A DNA stretch of 64,000 nt, from NCBI RefSeq assembly GCF_000422445.1, contig NZ_AULU01000006.1:62001-126000 (forward strand), given 5' to 3'. The translations under genes were made by a program, and so were the position numbers. This stretch comes from Paenibacillus assamensis DSM 18201 (GTDB taxonomy: Bacteria > Bacillota > Bacilli > Paenibacillales > Paenibacillaceae). The notes under the pieces are model-generated. The model searched no databases. It was not told where the DNA came from and saw only the letters and a program-made list of their open reading frames with translations. This document shows positions 42,822 to 52,066 of this stretch, in pieces (position 1 is the first letter of the stretch; every line of letters starts with the position of its first letter).

Positions 42822-43655
42822 ATGCATGCACTTCGTATCGTTATTTGTTTCGTACTTGTATGGGCCATAATGTCCATGCCTCCGTACGTACAAGCTGCCG
42901 TTGAGAAACAATCGGATGTCAACATCCTGAATTGGAAAGAGGCAGACCGAATTGCTGCCGCGATGTATAAAGATAGCGTGAATGGAAACATGACAAATAT
43001 ACATGCCAATATGAAAAACTTTACCACGGTACTATCAGCACCAGGCATGTTCGATCATATGACCTACGAGCAAATGAAGGCGATTACCGATAGTGTGATC
43101 CGCTTTAAGCAGACGTTCGTTGCTGCACAGCAAGATGAACAGAAGCTTGAACGTGCGGCTGCTCGATTACGATTAGTTATTGACGCTGTCACACATGAAC
43201 AAGATGCGATGTGGCGACAGTATGCAACGGTCATTATGGATGAGATGCAGCAGATGGCGGATGCCAAATCTGCTGCTGAATGGAAGCAAGTATCCTTACA
43301 ATGGTTGGAACATATGGATAGGTTGCTTCCTGCTGCTTCCATGGATCGATCACCGGAAGTTATTGAAATGGCATCTTCGATGGTTGCACTTGTTAATAAA
43401 GGCATTCGTGGTGAAGTGAAGCATGAAGATGTACAGCGAGCTTTAAAAGATTATGAATCCATCATTTTAGATAACTTGTTCGGATCAACGAAGGAATTAG
43501 AGACAATTGCGCCACTAGTTGAAGAACCGATTCCGATGCAAGTGCTAATATGGTTAGGGTGTATGGTTACGGTTACATTAGCATATGTGGCGTATCAAAA
43601 ATATCGCTATGATCGAGATGGTATTCACAATAGTCCATGGGCTCGTTATAAATGA
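42822..43655 (+). CDS. ypjB: Sporulation protein YpjB-like
   Basis: A 277-residue exported membrane protein: a cleavable-type signal at the N-terminus (ending near YVQAA), a helical outside domain of about 210 residues, and a C-terminal membrane helix (about residues 241-258, VLIWLGCMVTVTLAYVAY) with a basic tail. This topology and the position between ypjA and the mazG-like gene match YpjB of B. subtilis, a protein linked to sporulation. ATG 42822 is used; GTG 42816 in the ribosome-binding site is in frame but less likely. Confidence 0.78.
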   Translation: MHALRIVICFVLVWAIMSMPPYVQAAVEKQSDVNILNWKEADRIAAAMYKDSVNGNMTNIHANMKNFTTVLSAPGMFDHMTYEQMKAITDSVIRFKQTFVAAQQDEQKLERAAARLRLVIDAVTHEQDAMWRQYATVIMDEMQQMADAKSAAEWKQVSLQWLEHMDRLLPAASMDRSPEVIEMASSMVALVNKGIRGEVKHEDVQRALKDYESIILDNLFGSTKELETIAPLVEEPIPMQVLIWLGCMVTVTLAYVAYQKYRYDRDGIHNSPWARYK

Positions 43656-43662
43656 AAGTTAG

Positions 43663-43694
43663 GGCGACTTCTGAAAGTAGAAGTCGTCTTTTTT
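43663..43694 (+). terminator. Rho-independent terminator after ypjB
   Basis: GGCGACTTCT (43663-43672) pairs with AGAAGTCGTC (43679-43688, one G-T pair) and is followed by six T residues. Confidence 0.88.
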
Positions 43695-43857
43695 ATCATT
43701 TGGTGAAATTGGTGCCTGTTAGCATGCTTCAATCCTGTACAGCAACAATAAATGGGCTTAAAAAGCATTTGTTTTCCATCATGCTTTGCGATAACATATT
43801 AGCTATATTAGGCATCGTGCAGGCATACAACATGTGCATGTACAGAAAGGATTGACC

Positions 43858-44271
43858 ATGTCGGATCATCAACAACCATTTTCTTCATTAAAAGACCTTC
43901 GTGACAAACCATTGGCTGAAATGCAGCGCGAAGTGGATCAATACATATCTCAGTTTAAAGAAGGATACTTCAGCCCATTAGCGATGCTTGCTAGATTAAC
44001 GGAGGAAGCGGGAGAATTAGCTCGTGAGGTGAATCATTTCTATGGTGAAAAACCGAAGAAATCATCAGAAGCTGATAACTCCATTGAAATGGAGCTTGGG
44101 GATGTTCTCTTTATTCTAATATGCTTTGCCAATTCCTTAGGAATTGATTTGACAGAAGCTCATGATAAAGTAATGGATAAATTCAATACGCGTGATGCGA
44201 ATCGATGGACTCGAATTGACGAAACATCGAACGTGGAACAGGCTGATAACGGAAAGGTTGATGAAAATTGA
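43858..44271 (+). CDS. MazG-like nucleotide pyrophosphohydrolase (YpjD-like)
   Basis: A 137-residue all-alpha NTP pyrophosphatase of the MazG/dUTPase-like superfamily. Metal-binding residues are in LTEEAGELAREV (EExxE) and EMELGDVLFILI (ExxD). Such enzymes hydrolyse nucleoside triphosphates, often aberrant ones, to monophosphate and pyrophosphate. ATG 43858 has a weak AAAGG site; a longer frame from 43834 is less likely. The stop overlaps dapB by 4 bases, the order seen in B. subtilis (ypjD-dapB). Confidence 0.85.
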   Translation: MSDHQQPFSSLKDLRDKPLAEMQREVDQYISQFKEGYFSPLAMLARLTEEAGELAREVNHFYGEKPKKSSEADNSIEMELGDVLFILICFANSLGIDLTEAHDKVMDKFNTRDANRWTRIDETSNVEQADNGKVDEN

Positions 44272-45068
44272 AAAAGATAAGAGTGGCTGTGACTGGAGCG
44301 GGTGGTCGTATGGGCCGCGAAGTTGTAAAGATGGTTCTAGAAGATGAAACGCTGGAACTGGCAGCAGCAATCGATAGATCTTCTGGCTCCATAGATGCTG
44401 CACAATTAGTTGGCTTGCCAGCAAGTGGTGTTATCGTGACAAATGATTTGGAACGAGCATTGGAACAGACAAGCCCTGATGTACTTGTTGACTTCACTAC
44501 TCCTCACGTAGTTATGGATAATACATTACTTGCTATTCGATATGGTGTAAGGCCTGTTGTAGGAGCAACTGGTTTTACGACAGAACAGATTGAAGAGTTA
44601 CAGCAGCTATGCAGTGAGAAGAAGCTGGGAGGCTTAATTGCACCAAACTTCTCTATTGGAGCTATTTTAATGATGAAATTTGCCCAACAGGCTTCTAAAT
44701 ACTTCCCTGATCTCGAAATTATTGAGTATCATGGTGATCAAAAGTTGGATGCACCATCAGGTACTGCTGTTAAAACGGCGGAGTTGATTTCTCAAGTTCG
44801 TAAAGAGCATCGTCAAGGCAATCCGAATGAGGAAGAGACCATCGAAGGATCTCGTGGCGGATACTACAATGGATTCCGAATTCACAGTGTTCGACTACCT
44901 GGTGTGTTTGCACAGCAAGAAGTTATTTTCGGCGGATATGGCCAATCACTAAAAATTCGTCATGATTCTTACGAGCGAGCAGGCTATATGCCTGGTGTTA
45001 ATGTTGCGATAAAGAAAGTCATGGAAATAGAAGAATTAATTTATGGTTTTGAGCACATGATGGACTAA
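44268..45068 (+). CDS. dapB: 4-hydroxy-tetrahydrodipicolinate reductase
   Basis: DapB reduces the tetrahydrodipicolinate precursor in lysine and diaminopimelate synthesis. The 266-residue protein begins with the NAD(P) motif VAVTGAGGRMGREV, has the central FTTPHVVMDN and GATGFT segments, and the substrate-binding EYHGDQKLDAPSGTA near residue 153 with the catalytic His-Lys pair. The start is TTG 44268, coupled to the preceding stop codon. Confidence 0.97.
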   Translation: MKKIRVAVTGAGGRMGREVVKMVLEDETLELAAAIDRSSGSIDAAQLVGLPASGVIVTNDLERALEQTSPDVLVDFTTPHVVMDNTLLAIRYGVRPVVGATGFTTEQIEELQQLCSEKKLGGLIAPNFSIGAILMMKFAQQASKYFPDLEIIEYHGDQKLDAPSGTAVKTAELISQVRKEHRQGNPNEEETIEGSRGGYYNGFRIHSVRLPGVFAQQEVIFGGYGQSLKIRHDSYERAGYMPGVNVAIKKVMEIEELIYGFEHMMD

Positions 45069-45142
45069 TAGACTTATTAGATACATGCTATTCACGATAA
45101 CTAAACTAATACACATCGCAGATAGACGGAGGGTAATTAACT

Positions 45143-45568
45143 ATGCTAAACATCGCATTCATTTCACATGACCGCAAAAAAGATGAAATGGTCAACTTTG
45201 TCATTGCTTACGAATATGTATTTCACGGGCATAAGCTTTACTCGACGGGTACGACAGGAAGCCGTATTATGGCTGCTACTAACTTAGACATTCGTCGCTT
45301 CCAATCTGGACCGCTTGGTGGAGATCAACAAATTGGAGCTCTAGTTGCTGAAAATGAAATGGATCTTATTATCTTCTTGCGTGATCCACTTATGGCACAA
45401 CCTCACGAGCCGGATATTATCGCACTTCTTCGTCTATGCGATGTGCAAGGTATTCCGGTGGCGACGAATATTGCTACAGCTGAGCTGCTTGTACGTGCAT
45501 TAGAGCGTGGAGATTTTGCTTGGAGAGAGTTAACGGACAAATATAAACCGGGAGTCGATGAAGCTTAA
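45143..45568 (+). CDS. mgsA: Methylglyoxal synthase
   Basis: MgsA converts dihydroxyacetone phosphate to methylglyoxal, a bypass when phosphorylated sugars accumulate. The 141-residue protein has [13 protein letters not shown] at the start, the phosphate-binding GTTGSRI segment, and the catalytic [11 protein letters not shown] with the key aspartate. Its neighbours make bacillithiol, the thiol used to detoxify methylglyoxal, so the order mgsA-bshB1-bshA is functionally sensible. Its stop overlaps the bshB1 start by one base. Confidence 0.97.
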   Translation: MLNIAFISHDRKKDEMVNFVIAYEYVFHGHKLYSTGTTGSRIMAATNLDIRRFQSGPLGGDQQIGALVAENEMDLIIFLRDPLMAQPHEPDIIALLRLCDVQGIPVATNIATAELLVRALERGDFAWRELTDKYKPGVDEA

Positions 45569-46278
45569 TGAATCAGGTGGATTTATTGGCATTCGGGGCT
45601 CATCCTGATGATGTAGAGATTGGGATGGGGGGTACACTGGCCAAACATCAGCAAGCAGGCTTTAGCATTGGCATTGTCGATATGACTTATGCTGAAATGT
45701 CTTCTAATGGAACGGTAGAAATACGTCAACTGGAAGCCAAGGCAGCTGATGAAGTTTTGGGAGTTGCCTTTCGTTTGAACTTGGGGTTGCCTGACCGCGG
45801 ATTGAAACTGGATAAGTCGCATGTTGATGAAGTTGTTAAGGCGATTCGTACCTATCGGCCGCGTATTGTGTTCGTGCCTTATTGGGAAGATAGGCATCCT
45901 GATCACGTCATGTGTAGTCGTATTGTTCAGGAAGCACTATTTAATGCGAAGTTACGTCGATATATGCCTGAGTTGGCTGCTCATCAGCCTGAACATGTAT
46001 ATTTCTATTTCATTAATGATTTAGCACCAGCTGATCTTATTGTCGATGTAACAGAAGTTTATGAACAGAAGCAAGCAGCACTCCATGCTTATAAGTCTCA
46101 GTTCACAAGTGCCAAGCGTGGAGAAGATATCGTTGTTACCCCATTGAATCAAGGTTACGTTGAACGGGTTGCTGCTCGCGATGCGCTTATAGGACAGGCA
46201 AGAGGAATTGGTTTCGCAGAAGGCTTTATTTATAAGGGACCGTATCATGTTGCATATTTGTTAGACCGGGAATTATAA
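45568..46278 (+). CDS. bshB1: Bacillithiol biosynthesis deacetylase BshB1
   Basis: BshB1 removes the acetyl group from GlcNAc-malate in bacillithiol synthesis. The 236-residue PIG-L/LmbE-type zinc deacetylase starts LAFGAHPDDVEIGMGGTL, with the metal-binding His-Pro-Asp-Asp, and has YWEDRHPDHVMCSRIV near residue 110 with the other zinc ligands. It directly follows mgsA (TAATG) and precedes bshA, the enzyme that makes its substrate. Confidence 0.95.
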   Translation: MNQVDLLAFGAHPDDVEIGMGGTLAKHQQAGFSIGIVDMTYAEMSSNGTVEIRQLEAKAADEVLGVAFRLNLGLPDRGLKLDKSHVDEVVKAIRTYRPRIVFVPYWEDRHPDHVMCSRIVQEALFNAKLRRYMPELAAHQPEHVYFYFINDLAPADLIVDVTEVYEQKQAALHAYKSQFTSAKRGEDIVVTPLNQGYVERVAARDALIGQARGIGFAEGFIYKGPYHVAYLLDREL

Positions 46279-46372
46279 ATAAGTAAATACTATAGAAGGC
46301 ATAGAATCCTTCATTGATGCAGCAGCAGGAAACCGTTGTTGTAAAAAGCAGCAGTGTAAGGGAGGTCGGGGT

Positions 46373-47539
46373 ATGACACAGGAGCCTTTAAAAATAGGGA
46401 TAACATGCTACCCTTCACTTGGTGGGTCAGGTGTTGTTGCAACGGAGCTTGGCAAACTGTTGGCTGAGCGTGGACATCAAGTTCATTTTATTACACACAA
46501 TATTCCGTTTCGGTTAGGGACTTCTTTTCAAAAAAATATTTATTATCATGAGGTGGATGTAAACGATTATTATGTGTTCCGATATCCGCCTTATGACTTG
46601 TCATTAGCCAGCAAGATGGCACAGGTGGCAAAAATGCAGCAATTGGATCTGCTCCATGTTCATTATGCGGTACCACATGCTGTGTGCGCCTATTTGGCGA
46701 AACAAATGAGCACTTCCGATCTTAAAGTAGTCACTACGCTTCATGGTACAGATATTACCGTGTTGGCGCAGGATGAAACATTAAAGGATATGATTCGATT
46801 TGCGATTAATCAAAGTGATGCTGTTACGGCAGTTTCCCAAGACTTGATTGCTGAAACAAGAGATCTTCTCGATATTAATCGTCATATTGATTTGACTTAT
46901 AACTTTATCGATAAGCGTGTGTATTATCCGCGTGATATTTCTCACTTGCGTTCAGAATTTGCCTATCCAGATGAGAAAATCGTTATGCATATTTCTAATT
47001 TCCGTCCTGTGAAGCGGGTATGTGATGTAGTTGATACGTTTGCAAAAATGGCGGAAAAAGTGCCTTCACGACTTGTTTTTGTAGGGGAAGGGCCTGATAT
47101 GCCAAAAGTGCAGCATAAAATTATGGCGATGGGTTTGGAAAACCGGGTTCATTTCCTTGGAAAGCAGGATGAGATCGCTCAAGTCATTTCCTTGGCTGAT
47201 GTGCTGCTATTGCCTTCGGAAAAAGAAAGCTTTGGCTTAGTTGCGTTAGAAGCAATGGCTTGTGGAGTTCCGACTATCGGTTCCATTGCCGGCGGAATTC
47301 CTGAGCTCGTTACGCATGAAGAGACGGGATTTTTGGCGCCAGTGGGGGATACCGACGCGATGGCGTCTTATGCGGTTCGCTTGTTATCGGATGATGCTTT
47401 GGCAGCACGAATGCGTGAAGCGTGCTTGCATAGAGCTCGTCATGTATTCTGTAATGATCTTATTACACATGAGTATGAGAAAATTTATTATCGTGTATTG
47501 AATCGGGAAGTGAATTTAGAGCAACCGGTGTGCACGTAA
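46373..47539 (+). CDS. bshA: N-acetyl-alpha-D-glucosaminyl L-malate synthase BshA
   Basis: BshA joins UDP-GlcNAc and malate in the first step of bacillithiol synthesis. The 388-residue GT-B glycosyltransferase (family 4 type) has the N-terminal CYPSLGGSGVVATELG with glycine loop, HVHYAVPHAVCAYLA near residue 97, and the C-terminal nucleotide-sugar motif PSEKESFGLVALEAMACG. GGGAGGTC precedes the ATG. bshC is not in the window. Confidence 0.95.
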   Translation: MTQEPLKIGITCYPSLGGSGVVATELGKLLAERGHQVHFITHNIPFRLGTSFQKNIYYHEVDVNDYYVFRYPPYDLSLASKMAQVAKMQQLDLLHVHYAVPHAVCAYLAKQMSTSDLKVVTTLHGTDITVLAQDETLKDMIRFAINQSDAVTAVSQDLIAETRDLLDINRHIDLTYNFIDKRVYYPRDISHLRSEFAYPDEKIVMHISNFRPVKRVCDVVDTFAKMAEKVPSRLVFVGEGPDMPKVQHKIMAMGLENRVHFLGKQDEIAQVISLADVLLLPSEKESFGLVALEAMACGVPTIGSIAGGIPELVTHEETGFLAPVGDTDAMASYAVRLLSDDALAARMREACLHRARHVFCNDLITHEYEKIYYRVLNREVNLEQPVCT

Positions 47540-47617
47540 GTGTAAGGGACGATATACATTTGGTTATTGTCGGCATCCTTACATGAAGCAAATGTCCAAA
47601 TGTCAAGAAAGGCCTGA

Positions 47618-49015
47618 ATGAATATGCTTCGACTACAGTTGAATAGTGAACTGGCTGAGGGAGCGCGAGAAATCATTCGCGCAATAGAGCAGCAGGGTCA
47701 TCAAGCTTATATGGTAGGCGGATGTGTACGTGATACGATACTCGGGCAACCGATTCACGATATCGATATTGCTACTTCCGCAGAGCCTGATCAAGTAATT
47801 GCGTGGTTTGAGCGTGTTATACCGACAGGCTTGCAGCATGGGACGGTTACAGTTGTCATGAAAAATGGTACCTATGAAGTGACGACATTCCGACATGAGG
47901 GCGGCTATGTGGATAATCGTCGTCCGGCATCTGTGGCATTTATTATGGATGTGACGGAAGATTTACGTCGCAGAGACTTTACGATGAATGCAATGGCAGT
48001 TGATGCTGACGGCACGTTGCTGGATCCATTTGCTGGACAAGTCGATTTGCAAGCTCGTCGTATTCGGACGGTTGGTGTTGCAGAGGAGCGATTCAGCGAG
48101 GATGCATTACGTATGCTGCGAGCGCTTCGCTTCGCATCTGTGTTACAGATGCGGATCGCAAAGGGGACATGGCGCGCATTGGTGAAGATGCGTGCTGGAT
48201 TGGCTCCTGTTGCGATGGAACGCGTGCGTGAGGAGCTGTGGAAGCTTACTGCTGGGCCAGATCCTGCTAGAGGCTGGGCATTCGTCGTGCGTAGCGGCAT
48301 ACTCGCATATGCAAAAGAGCCGCTTCTGTTCTTGGCGCATCCATGGAGCGCCACTTGGCGAAGTGCCTTGCTCGTGTTGGGGCAGGTCGAGACGCCCGAG
48401 CTGCGCTTTGCGCTGCTTGCGCTTGTGCATGGCGCAAGCACAGAAGAGGCGCAGGCTGTATGCCTGGCACTGCGCCTCTCAGGCGCGCAGCAGGACGGCA
48501 TATTGCCCGTCCTGCGCGCCCATGCGCAGCTCGCTGCTGCGGCGCAGGCGGCATCCGCCGACGCAGCAGCGCAAGGCGCCGCTAGCGCTGGCGAAGCTGC
48601 GCTGCGCCGCGCGTTCGCGCAAGCCGTGCTCGCCTATGGCGAAACGGCTGTGCGCGGAGCTCTCGCTTGCCGCCAAGCGATGCTAGGCGTAAGCGAGGGC
48701 AAGCAGCCTGCGGCAGTGCAGCAGGCATACATGCAGCCGCAGGCCGCAGCTGATCTACCGCATGAATGCGCGGTGGCGCATGCTGCTTGCACGCTGCTGC
48801 GCATGGGACCGCAATGGCTTAGCACCATGCCGGTCCGTCAGCTGTCAGACCTCGCTATTAAGGGTCGAGACATTCTAGAAGCGAGCGAGCGTCCTGCTGG
48901 CCCTTGGGTACGAGCTAGTCTTGAACATATCTGGCTCCAGGTGGCAATTGACACGCTTCCGAATGAGCACGATGCCCTAATGAATGTCGTAAGGAAAGGT
49001 GGGGATACGACGTGA
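47618..49015 (+). CDS. cca: CCA tRNA nucleotidyltransferase
   Basis: This enzyme adds or repairs the 3' CCA of tRNAs. The 465-residue protein has the class II head motif VGGCVRDTILGQPIHDIDIATSA with the metal-binding DxD, then TFRHEGGYVDNRRP and VTEDLRRRDFTMNAMAV, and RFSEDALRMLRALRFAS as the neck motif. The second half is odd: from about 48,400 to 48,730 the DNA is about 70% GC against about 40-50% around it and encodes an alanine-rich segment (roughly residues 268-370). The reading frame stays intact to the normal end and overlaps birA by 4 bases, so the gene should be functional. Confidence 0.94.
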   Translation: MNMLRLQLNSELAEGAREIIRAIEQQGHQAYMVGGCVRDTILGQPIHDIDIATSAEPDQVIAWFERVIPTGLQHGTVTVVMKNGTYEVTTFRHEGGYVDNRRPASVAFIMDVTEDLRRRDFTMNAMAVDADGTLLDPFAGQVDLQARRIRTVGVAEERFSEDALRMLRALRFASVLQMRIAKGTWRALVKMRAGLAPVAMERVREELWKLTAGPDPARGWAFVVRSGILAYAKEPLLFLAHPWSATWRSALLVLGQVETPELRFALLALVHGASTEEAQAVCLALRLSGAQQDGILPVLRAHAQLAAAAQAASADAAAQGAASAGEAALRRAFAQAVLAYGETAVRGALACRQAMLGVSEGKQPAAVQQAYMQPQAAADLPHECAVAHAACTLLRMGPQWLSTMPVRQLSDLAIKGRDILEASERPAGPWVRASLEHIWLQVAIDTLPNEHDALMNVVRKGGDTT

Positions 49016-49983
49016 GCGATCCACTTTTAGGATGGTTCCAATCCCATCAAGATCAATATATTTCTGGCGAAGAGATAAGTAGGGAGCTGTCCATATCGCG
49101 TACAGCGGTATGGAAGCAAATTAATCGTTTGCGCAACAAAGGTTATCAGTTCGAAGCGGTTCCAAAGCTCGGTTATCGTTTAATTGGTCAGCCTACCAAG
49201 CTCGATGAAGCTTCGATTAGAGAGCATCTGAAGACAAGCAGCTTTGGCCAGCAGCTAAAGCTGCTTGAACGAACAGATTCGACTCAGAATGTGGCACTTG
49301 CTTGGGCTTTGGAAGGGGCAGAAGAGGGAGCGATTGTCATTGCTGAAGAACAAGGGGGAGGTCGCGGTCGTCGTGGACGAGCGTGGCATTCCCCTGCGGG
49401 TAAAGGGATTTGGATGAGTCTCGTGCTTAAGCCGCGTATACCACTTCACTTCACGCCTCATTTAACGCTTCTGACCGCTGTAGCGATTTGTCGTGCTATT
49501 AAACGAATGGTTTCTTTGCCGATTGGTATAAAATGGCCGAACGATTTACTCGTGGGCGAGCGGAAAGTATGCGGTATTTTGCTGGAGTCCCAAGCAGAGG
49601 ACGAGCGATTACTTAGTGTAATAGCTGGTGTAGGCATCAGCGTTAATTTAGAAGAAGAAGACTTCCCAGAGGAACTTCGACAAGTGGTGACTTCGCTGCG
49701 ACATGAAAGTGGTCGAGAAGTAGACCGAGCTGCACTGCTTGCCGAAGTATTATTCGAATGGGAGCAATTGTATCGACTCTATGAAGAGCAAGGTTTCGGC
49801 CCGATTCGCTCGTTATGGGAAGCGCAAAGCATTACAATTGGTCGTTCGGTCAACGTAGATACGCCTTTCGGACAGGTTAGCGGTGTCGCACAAGGATTGG
49901 ATGAATCCGGTGCGCTCGTACTGCTTGATACGGATGGCTGCTATAAGAAAGTATTTTCAGGAGACGTGCAATTTAGCACATGA
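49012..49983 (+). CDS. birA: Bifunctional biotin ligase/biotin operon repressor
   Basis: BirA biotinylates carboxylases and, when loaded with biotinyl-AMP, represses biotin genes. The 323-residue protein has an N-terminal winged helix (SGEEISRELSISRTAVWKQINRLR) and the catalytic domain with the biotinyl-AMP loop GGGRGRRGRAW, then KWPNDLLVGERKVCGIL, and an SH3-like C-terminal end. It starts at GTG 49012, coupled to the cca stop codon. The gene order cca-birA-pan matches B. subtilis. Confidence 0.96.
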   Translation: MSDPLLGWFQSHQDQYISGEEISRELSISRTAVWKQINRLRNKGYQFEAVPKLGYRLIGQPTKLDEASIREHLKTSSFGQQLKLLERTDSTQNVALAWALEGAEEGAIVIAEEQGGGRGRRGRAWHSPAGKGIWMSLVLKPRIPLHFTPHLTLLTAVAICRAIKRMVSLPIGIKWPNDLLVGERKVCGILLESQAEDERLLSVIAGVGISVNLEEEDFPEELRQVVTSLRHESGREVDRAALLAEVLFEWEQLYRLYEEQGFGPIRSLWEAQSITIGRSVNVDTPFGQVSGVAQGLDESGALVLLDTDGCYKKVFSGDVQFST

Positions 49984-49999
49984 TTTGAAGGCGCATTTC

Positions 50000-50196
50000 T
50001 GGTATACTAGCTGTGTAGGCGGTATCCATGATTGGAACCGCACTCGCAAAGCAACGGAATTGTGCCTTTAATTGCATAGTAGCTGTGCTGCACATTTCTG
50101 CTCTGAGCCGAAGGGACCGAGACAGAAAGACGTCCGCATGTGACTTCTTTTTTGCTTTGGGACCTTTTTAGTGGAAACGCTAAAAGGTTTTTTTTG
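50000..50196 (+). ncRNA. Structured leader/attenuator upstream of panBCD
   Basis: An extended -10 box TGGTATACT (50000-50008) predicts a transcript starting near 50015. The RNA has several hairpins: GCGGT/ACCGC around CCA/TGG with unpaired A residues (50020-50041), and TTTCTG/CAGAAA (50096-50128 area). It then meets an intrinsic terminator with a GAAA tetraloop (ACC..TAGTG with CGCTAAAAGGT, 50162-50188) and eight or more T residues. panB starts 44 bases later. A terminator between promoter and gene indicates attenuation. Pantothenate genes of Firmicutes are known to carry the pan RNA motif with bulged adenosines; I could not verify a match. Confidence 0.55.
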
Positions 50197-50239
50197 TTTT
50201 GCGTAAACTAAAAAGGAAAAACCAAAGGAGTTGACTTAC

Positions 50240-51112
50240 ATGTCAGTAGTCAAAAAACAGCCTGTAAGCATTATTAAATTGAAAAATATGAAAGAAAATA
50301 AAGATCCTATTACGATGGTGACTGCTTATGATTATCCAACTGCAGCACTTGTGGAACAAGCTGGTGTAGATATGATTCTTGTCGGAGACTCACTTGGAAA
50401 TGTCGTACTTGGATACGATTCCACACTGCCAGTCACCGTTGATGACATGGTTTACCATACACGCGCTGCACGCCGTGGAGCGCCTCATACATTTATCGTT
50501 GCAGATATGCCGTTCATGACTTATCACAGCACGGTTGCAGAGACGTTGAATGATGTTCGTCGACTTATGCAAGAAGGTCATGCAAACGCTGTTAAAATGG
50601 AAGGCGGCGCGGAAATTACGCTTATGGTGGATGCATGCGTTAAGGCAGGAGTGCCTGTACTAGGTCATATCGGACTAACGCCTCAATCTGTACATCAACT
50701 TGGTGGTTATCGCATTCAAGGGAAAACGAAAGAAGATGCAGATCGATTGTTGCAAGATGCACTTGCATTGGAGCGAGCGGGTGCATTCGGAATTGTACTT
50801 GAGCTAGTAACCGATCAAGTGGCTGCGTATATTAGCGAACGACTCAGCATCCCTACTATTGGAATAGGTGCAGGTGCTGGTTGTGATGGCCAAGTGCTTG
50901 TATTCCATGATATTGTCCGATACTCTCCAGATTACCGTGAGAAGCGTTTTGTTAAGACATATGCCGATATCGGAACGACGATAAGAGAAAGCATTCAATC
51001 TTATGTACAAGATGTCAAGACGCGTTCATTCCCAGCAGAGGCGAATAGCTTCCGTGCAGAAGATGATGTAGTTGATCATTTGTATGGCCCAGGAAAGGTG
51101 GAAGTACGTTGA
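50240..51112 (+). CDS. panB: 3-methyl-2-oxobutanoate hydroxymethyltransferase
   Basis: PanB makes ketopantoate from 2-oxoisovalerate and methylenetetrahydrofolate. The 290-residue TIM-barrel protein shows MVTAYDYPTAALVEQAGVD, then LVGDSLGNVVLGYDSTLPVT with metal ligands, ADMPFMTY, and GHIGLTPQS. ATG 50240 follows AAAGGAG at 9 bases; a TTG in the spacer is less likely. First gene of panBCD, behind a leader with a terminator. Confidence 0.97.
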   Translation: MSVVKKQPVSIIKLKNMKENKDPITMVTAYDYPTAALVEQAGVDMILVGDSLGNVVLGYDSTLPVTVDDMVYHTRAARRGAPHTFIVADMPFMTYHSTVAETLNDVRRLMQEGHANAVKMEGGAEITLMVDACVKAGVPVLGHIGLTPQSVHQLGGYRIQGKTKEDADRLLQDALALERAGAFGIVLELVTDQVAAYISERLSIPTIGIGAGAGCDGQVLVFHDIVRYSPDYREKRFVKTYADIGTTIRESIQSYVQDVKTRSFPAEANSFRAEDDVVDHLYGPGKVEVR

Positions 51113-51987
51113 TCGTAGCACGTACGGTTGAAGAAATAAGAGCAGCAGTGCAGCAATTGCGTGGCAATCGCCCTAATAGTACGGTTGGTTTCGTCCCGAC
51201 AATGGGATATTTGCATGAAGGACACGCAAGTCTAATGCGCAAGTCGGTTGAACAAAATGACATTTCGGTGCTTAGCATTTTTGTGAATCCCATTCAATTT
51301 GGACCTAATGAAGATTTGGATCGCTATCCAAGAAATGAATCAGGTGATCTGCAATTGGCTGGACAATGTGGTATTGATATCGTATTTTTACCATCCGTTG
51401 AAGTTATGTATCCACAAGCAACAAAGACTAAAATCAGAGTTGCTGAAGTAACGGAAGGTTTATGCGGTGCTTCTAGACCAGGTCATTTTGACGGAGTAAC
51501 AACAGTTGTAGCCAAATTATTTAATATGGTAAAGCCAGATCGTGCTTATTTTGGTCTAAAGGATGCTCAGCAAGTGGCTGTTATTCAGCAGATGGTAAAT
51601 GATCTTAATATCGACGTGGACGTTGTTCCTTGTCCGATTGTAAGAGAAGCAGATGGTCTAGCTCTTAGTTCGCGTAATGTCTATTTGTCGGATGAAGAAC
51701 GTCGTCAGGCGCTTGTATTATCAGAGTCATTACAAATGGCTCATTCACTATTTCGCGAACAAGCTGCCATTTCAGCAGGAGAATTGATGGATATAATCGT
51801 AAAACATATCCATGCAATGCCACTTGCAAATATGGATTATGTGGAAATTGTTCAGTATCCAAGTATGGAGCGATTTGCTGGTTCTGCGAAGTTGCCAGAA
51901 CAAAAGTCGGACATACTAATCGCGCTTGCTGTAAGATTTGGCAAAACGAGATTGATTGATAACTTATATTTGCCGTATCAATCATAA
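51109..51987 (+). CDS. panC: Pantothenate synthetase
   Basis: PanC joins pantoate and beta-alanine with ATP. The 292-residue protein has the nucleotide-binding PTMGYLHEGHASLM (with HxGH-type motif HEGH), then SIFVNPIQFGPNEDLDRYPR near residue 61, FGLKDAQQVAVI near residue 149 and ALSSRNVYLS. It starts with TTG 51109, coupled to the panB stop codon by a 4-base overlap. Confidence 0.97.
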   Translation: MIVARTVEEIRAAVQQLRGNRPNSTVGFVPTMGYLHEGHASLMRKSVEQNDISVLSIFVNPIQFGPNEDLDRYPRNESGDLQLAGQCGIDIVFLPSVEVMYPQATKTKIRVAEVTEGLCGASRPGHFDGVTTVVAKLFNMVKPDRAYFGLKDAQQVAVIQQMVNDLNIDVDVVPCPIVREADGLALSSRNVYLSDEERRQALVLSESLQMAHSLFREQAAISAGELMDIIVKHIHAMPLANMDYVEIVQYPSMERFAGSAKLPEQKSDILIALAVRFGKTRLIDNLYLPYQS

Positions 51988-52066
51988 GTTTGGAATTTAG
52001 TTTCTGCGTTTCTATATTATTTACGTTTTACAAATATATGAATCATAAAGAAATGGGGATTATGCC

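Noticed and set aside
43652-43855. 67-codon frame between ypjB and the mazG-like gene
   Set aside because: It overlaps the end of ypjB, runs through a strong terminator hairpin and has no ribosome-binding site.
47905-48828. Several long reading frames in other frames and on the minus strand inside cca
   Set aside because: They follow from the high GC content of this segment, which removes stop codons in all frames. The cca frame carries the recognisable protein.
50015-50060. CGCAAAGC followed by CGG recalls the core of the c-di-GMP-I riboswitch
   Set aside because: The paired GGGCAAACC segment, the GAAA tetraloop arm and the receptor are missing, and the hairpin arrangement does not fit.
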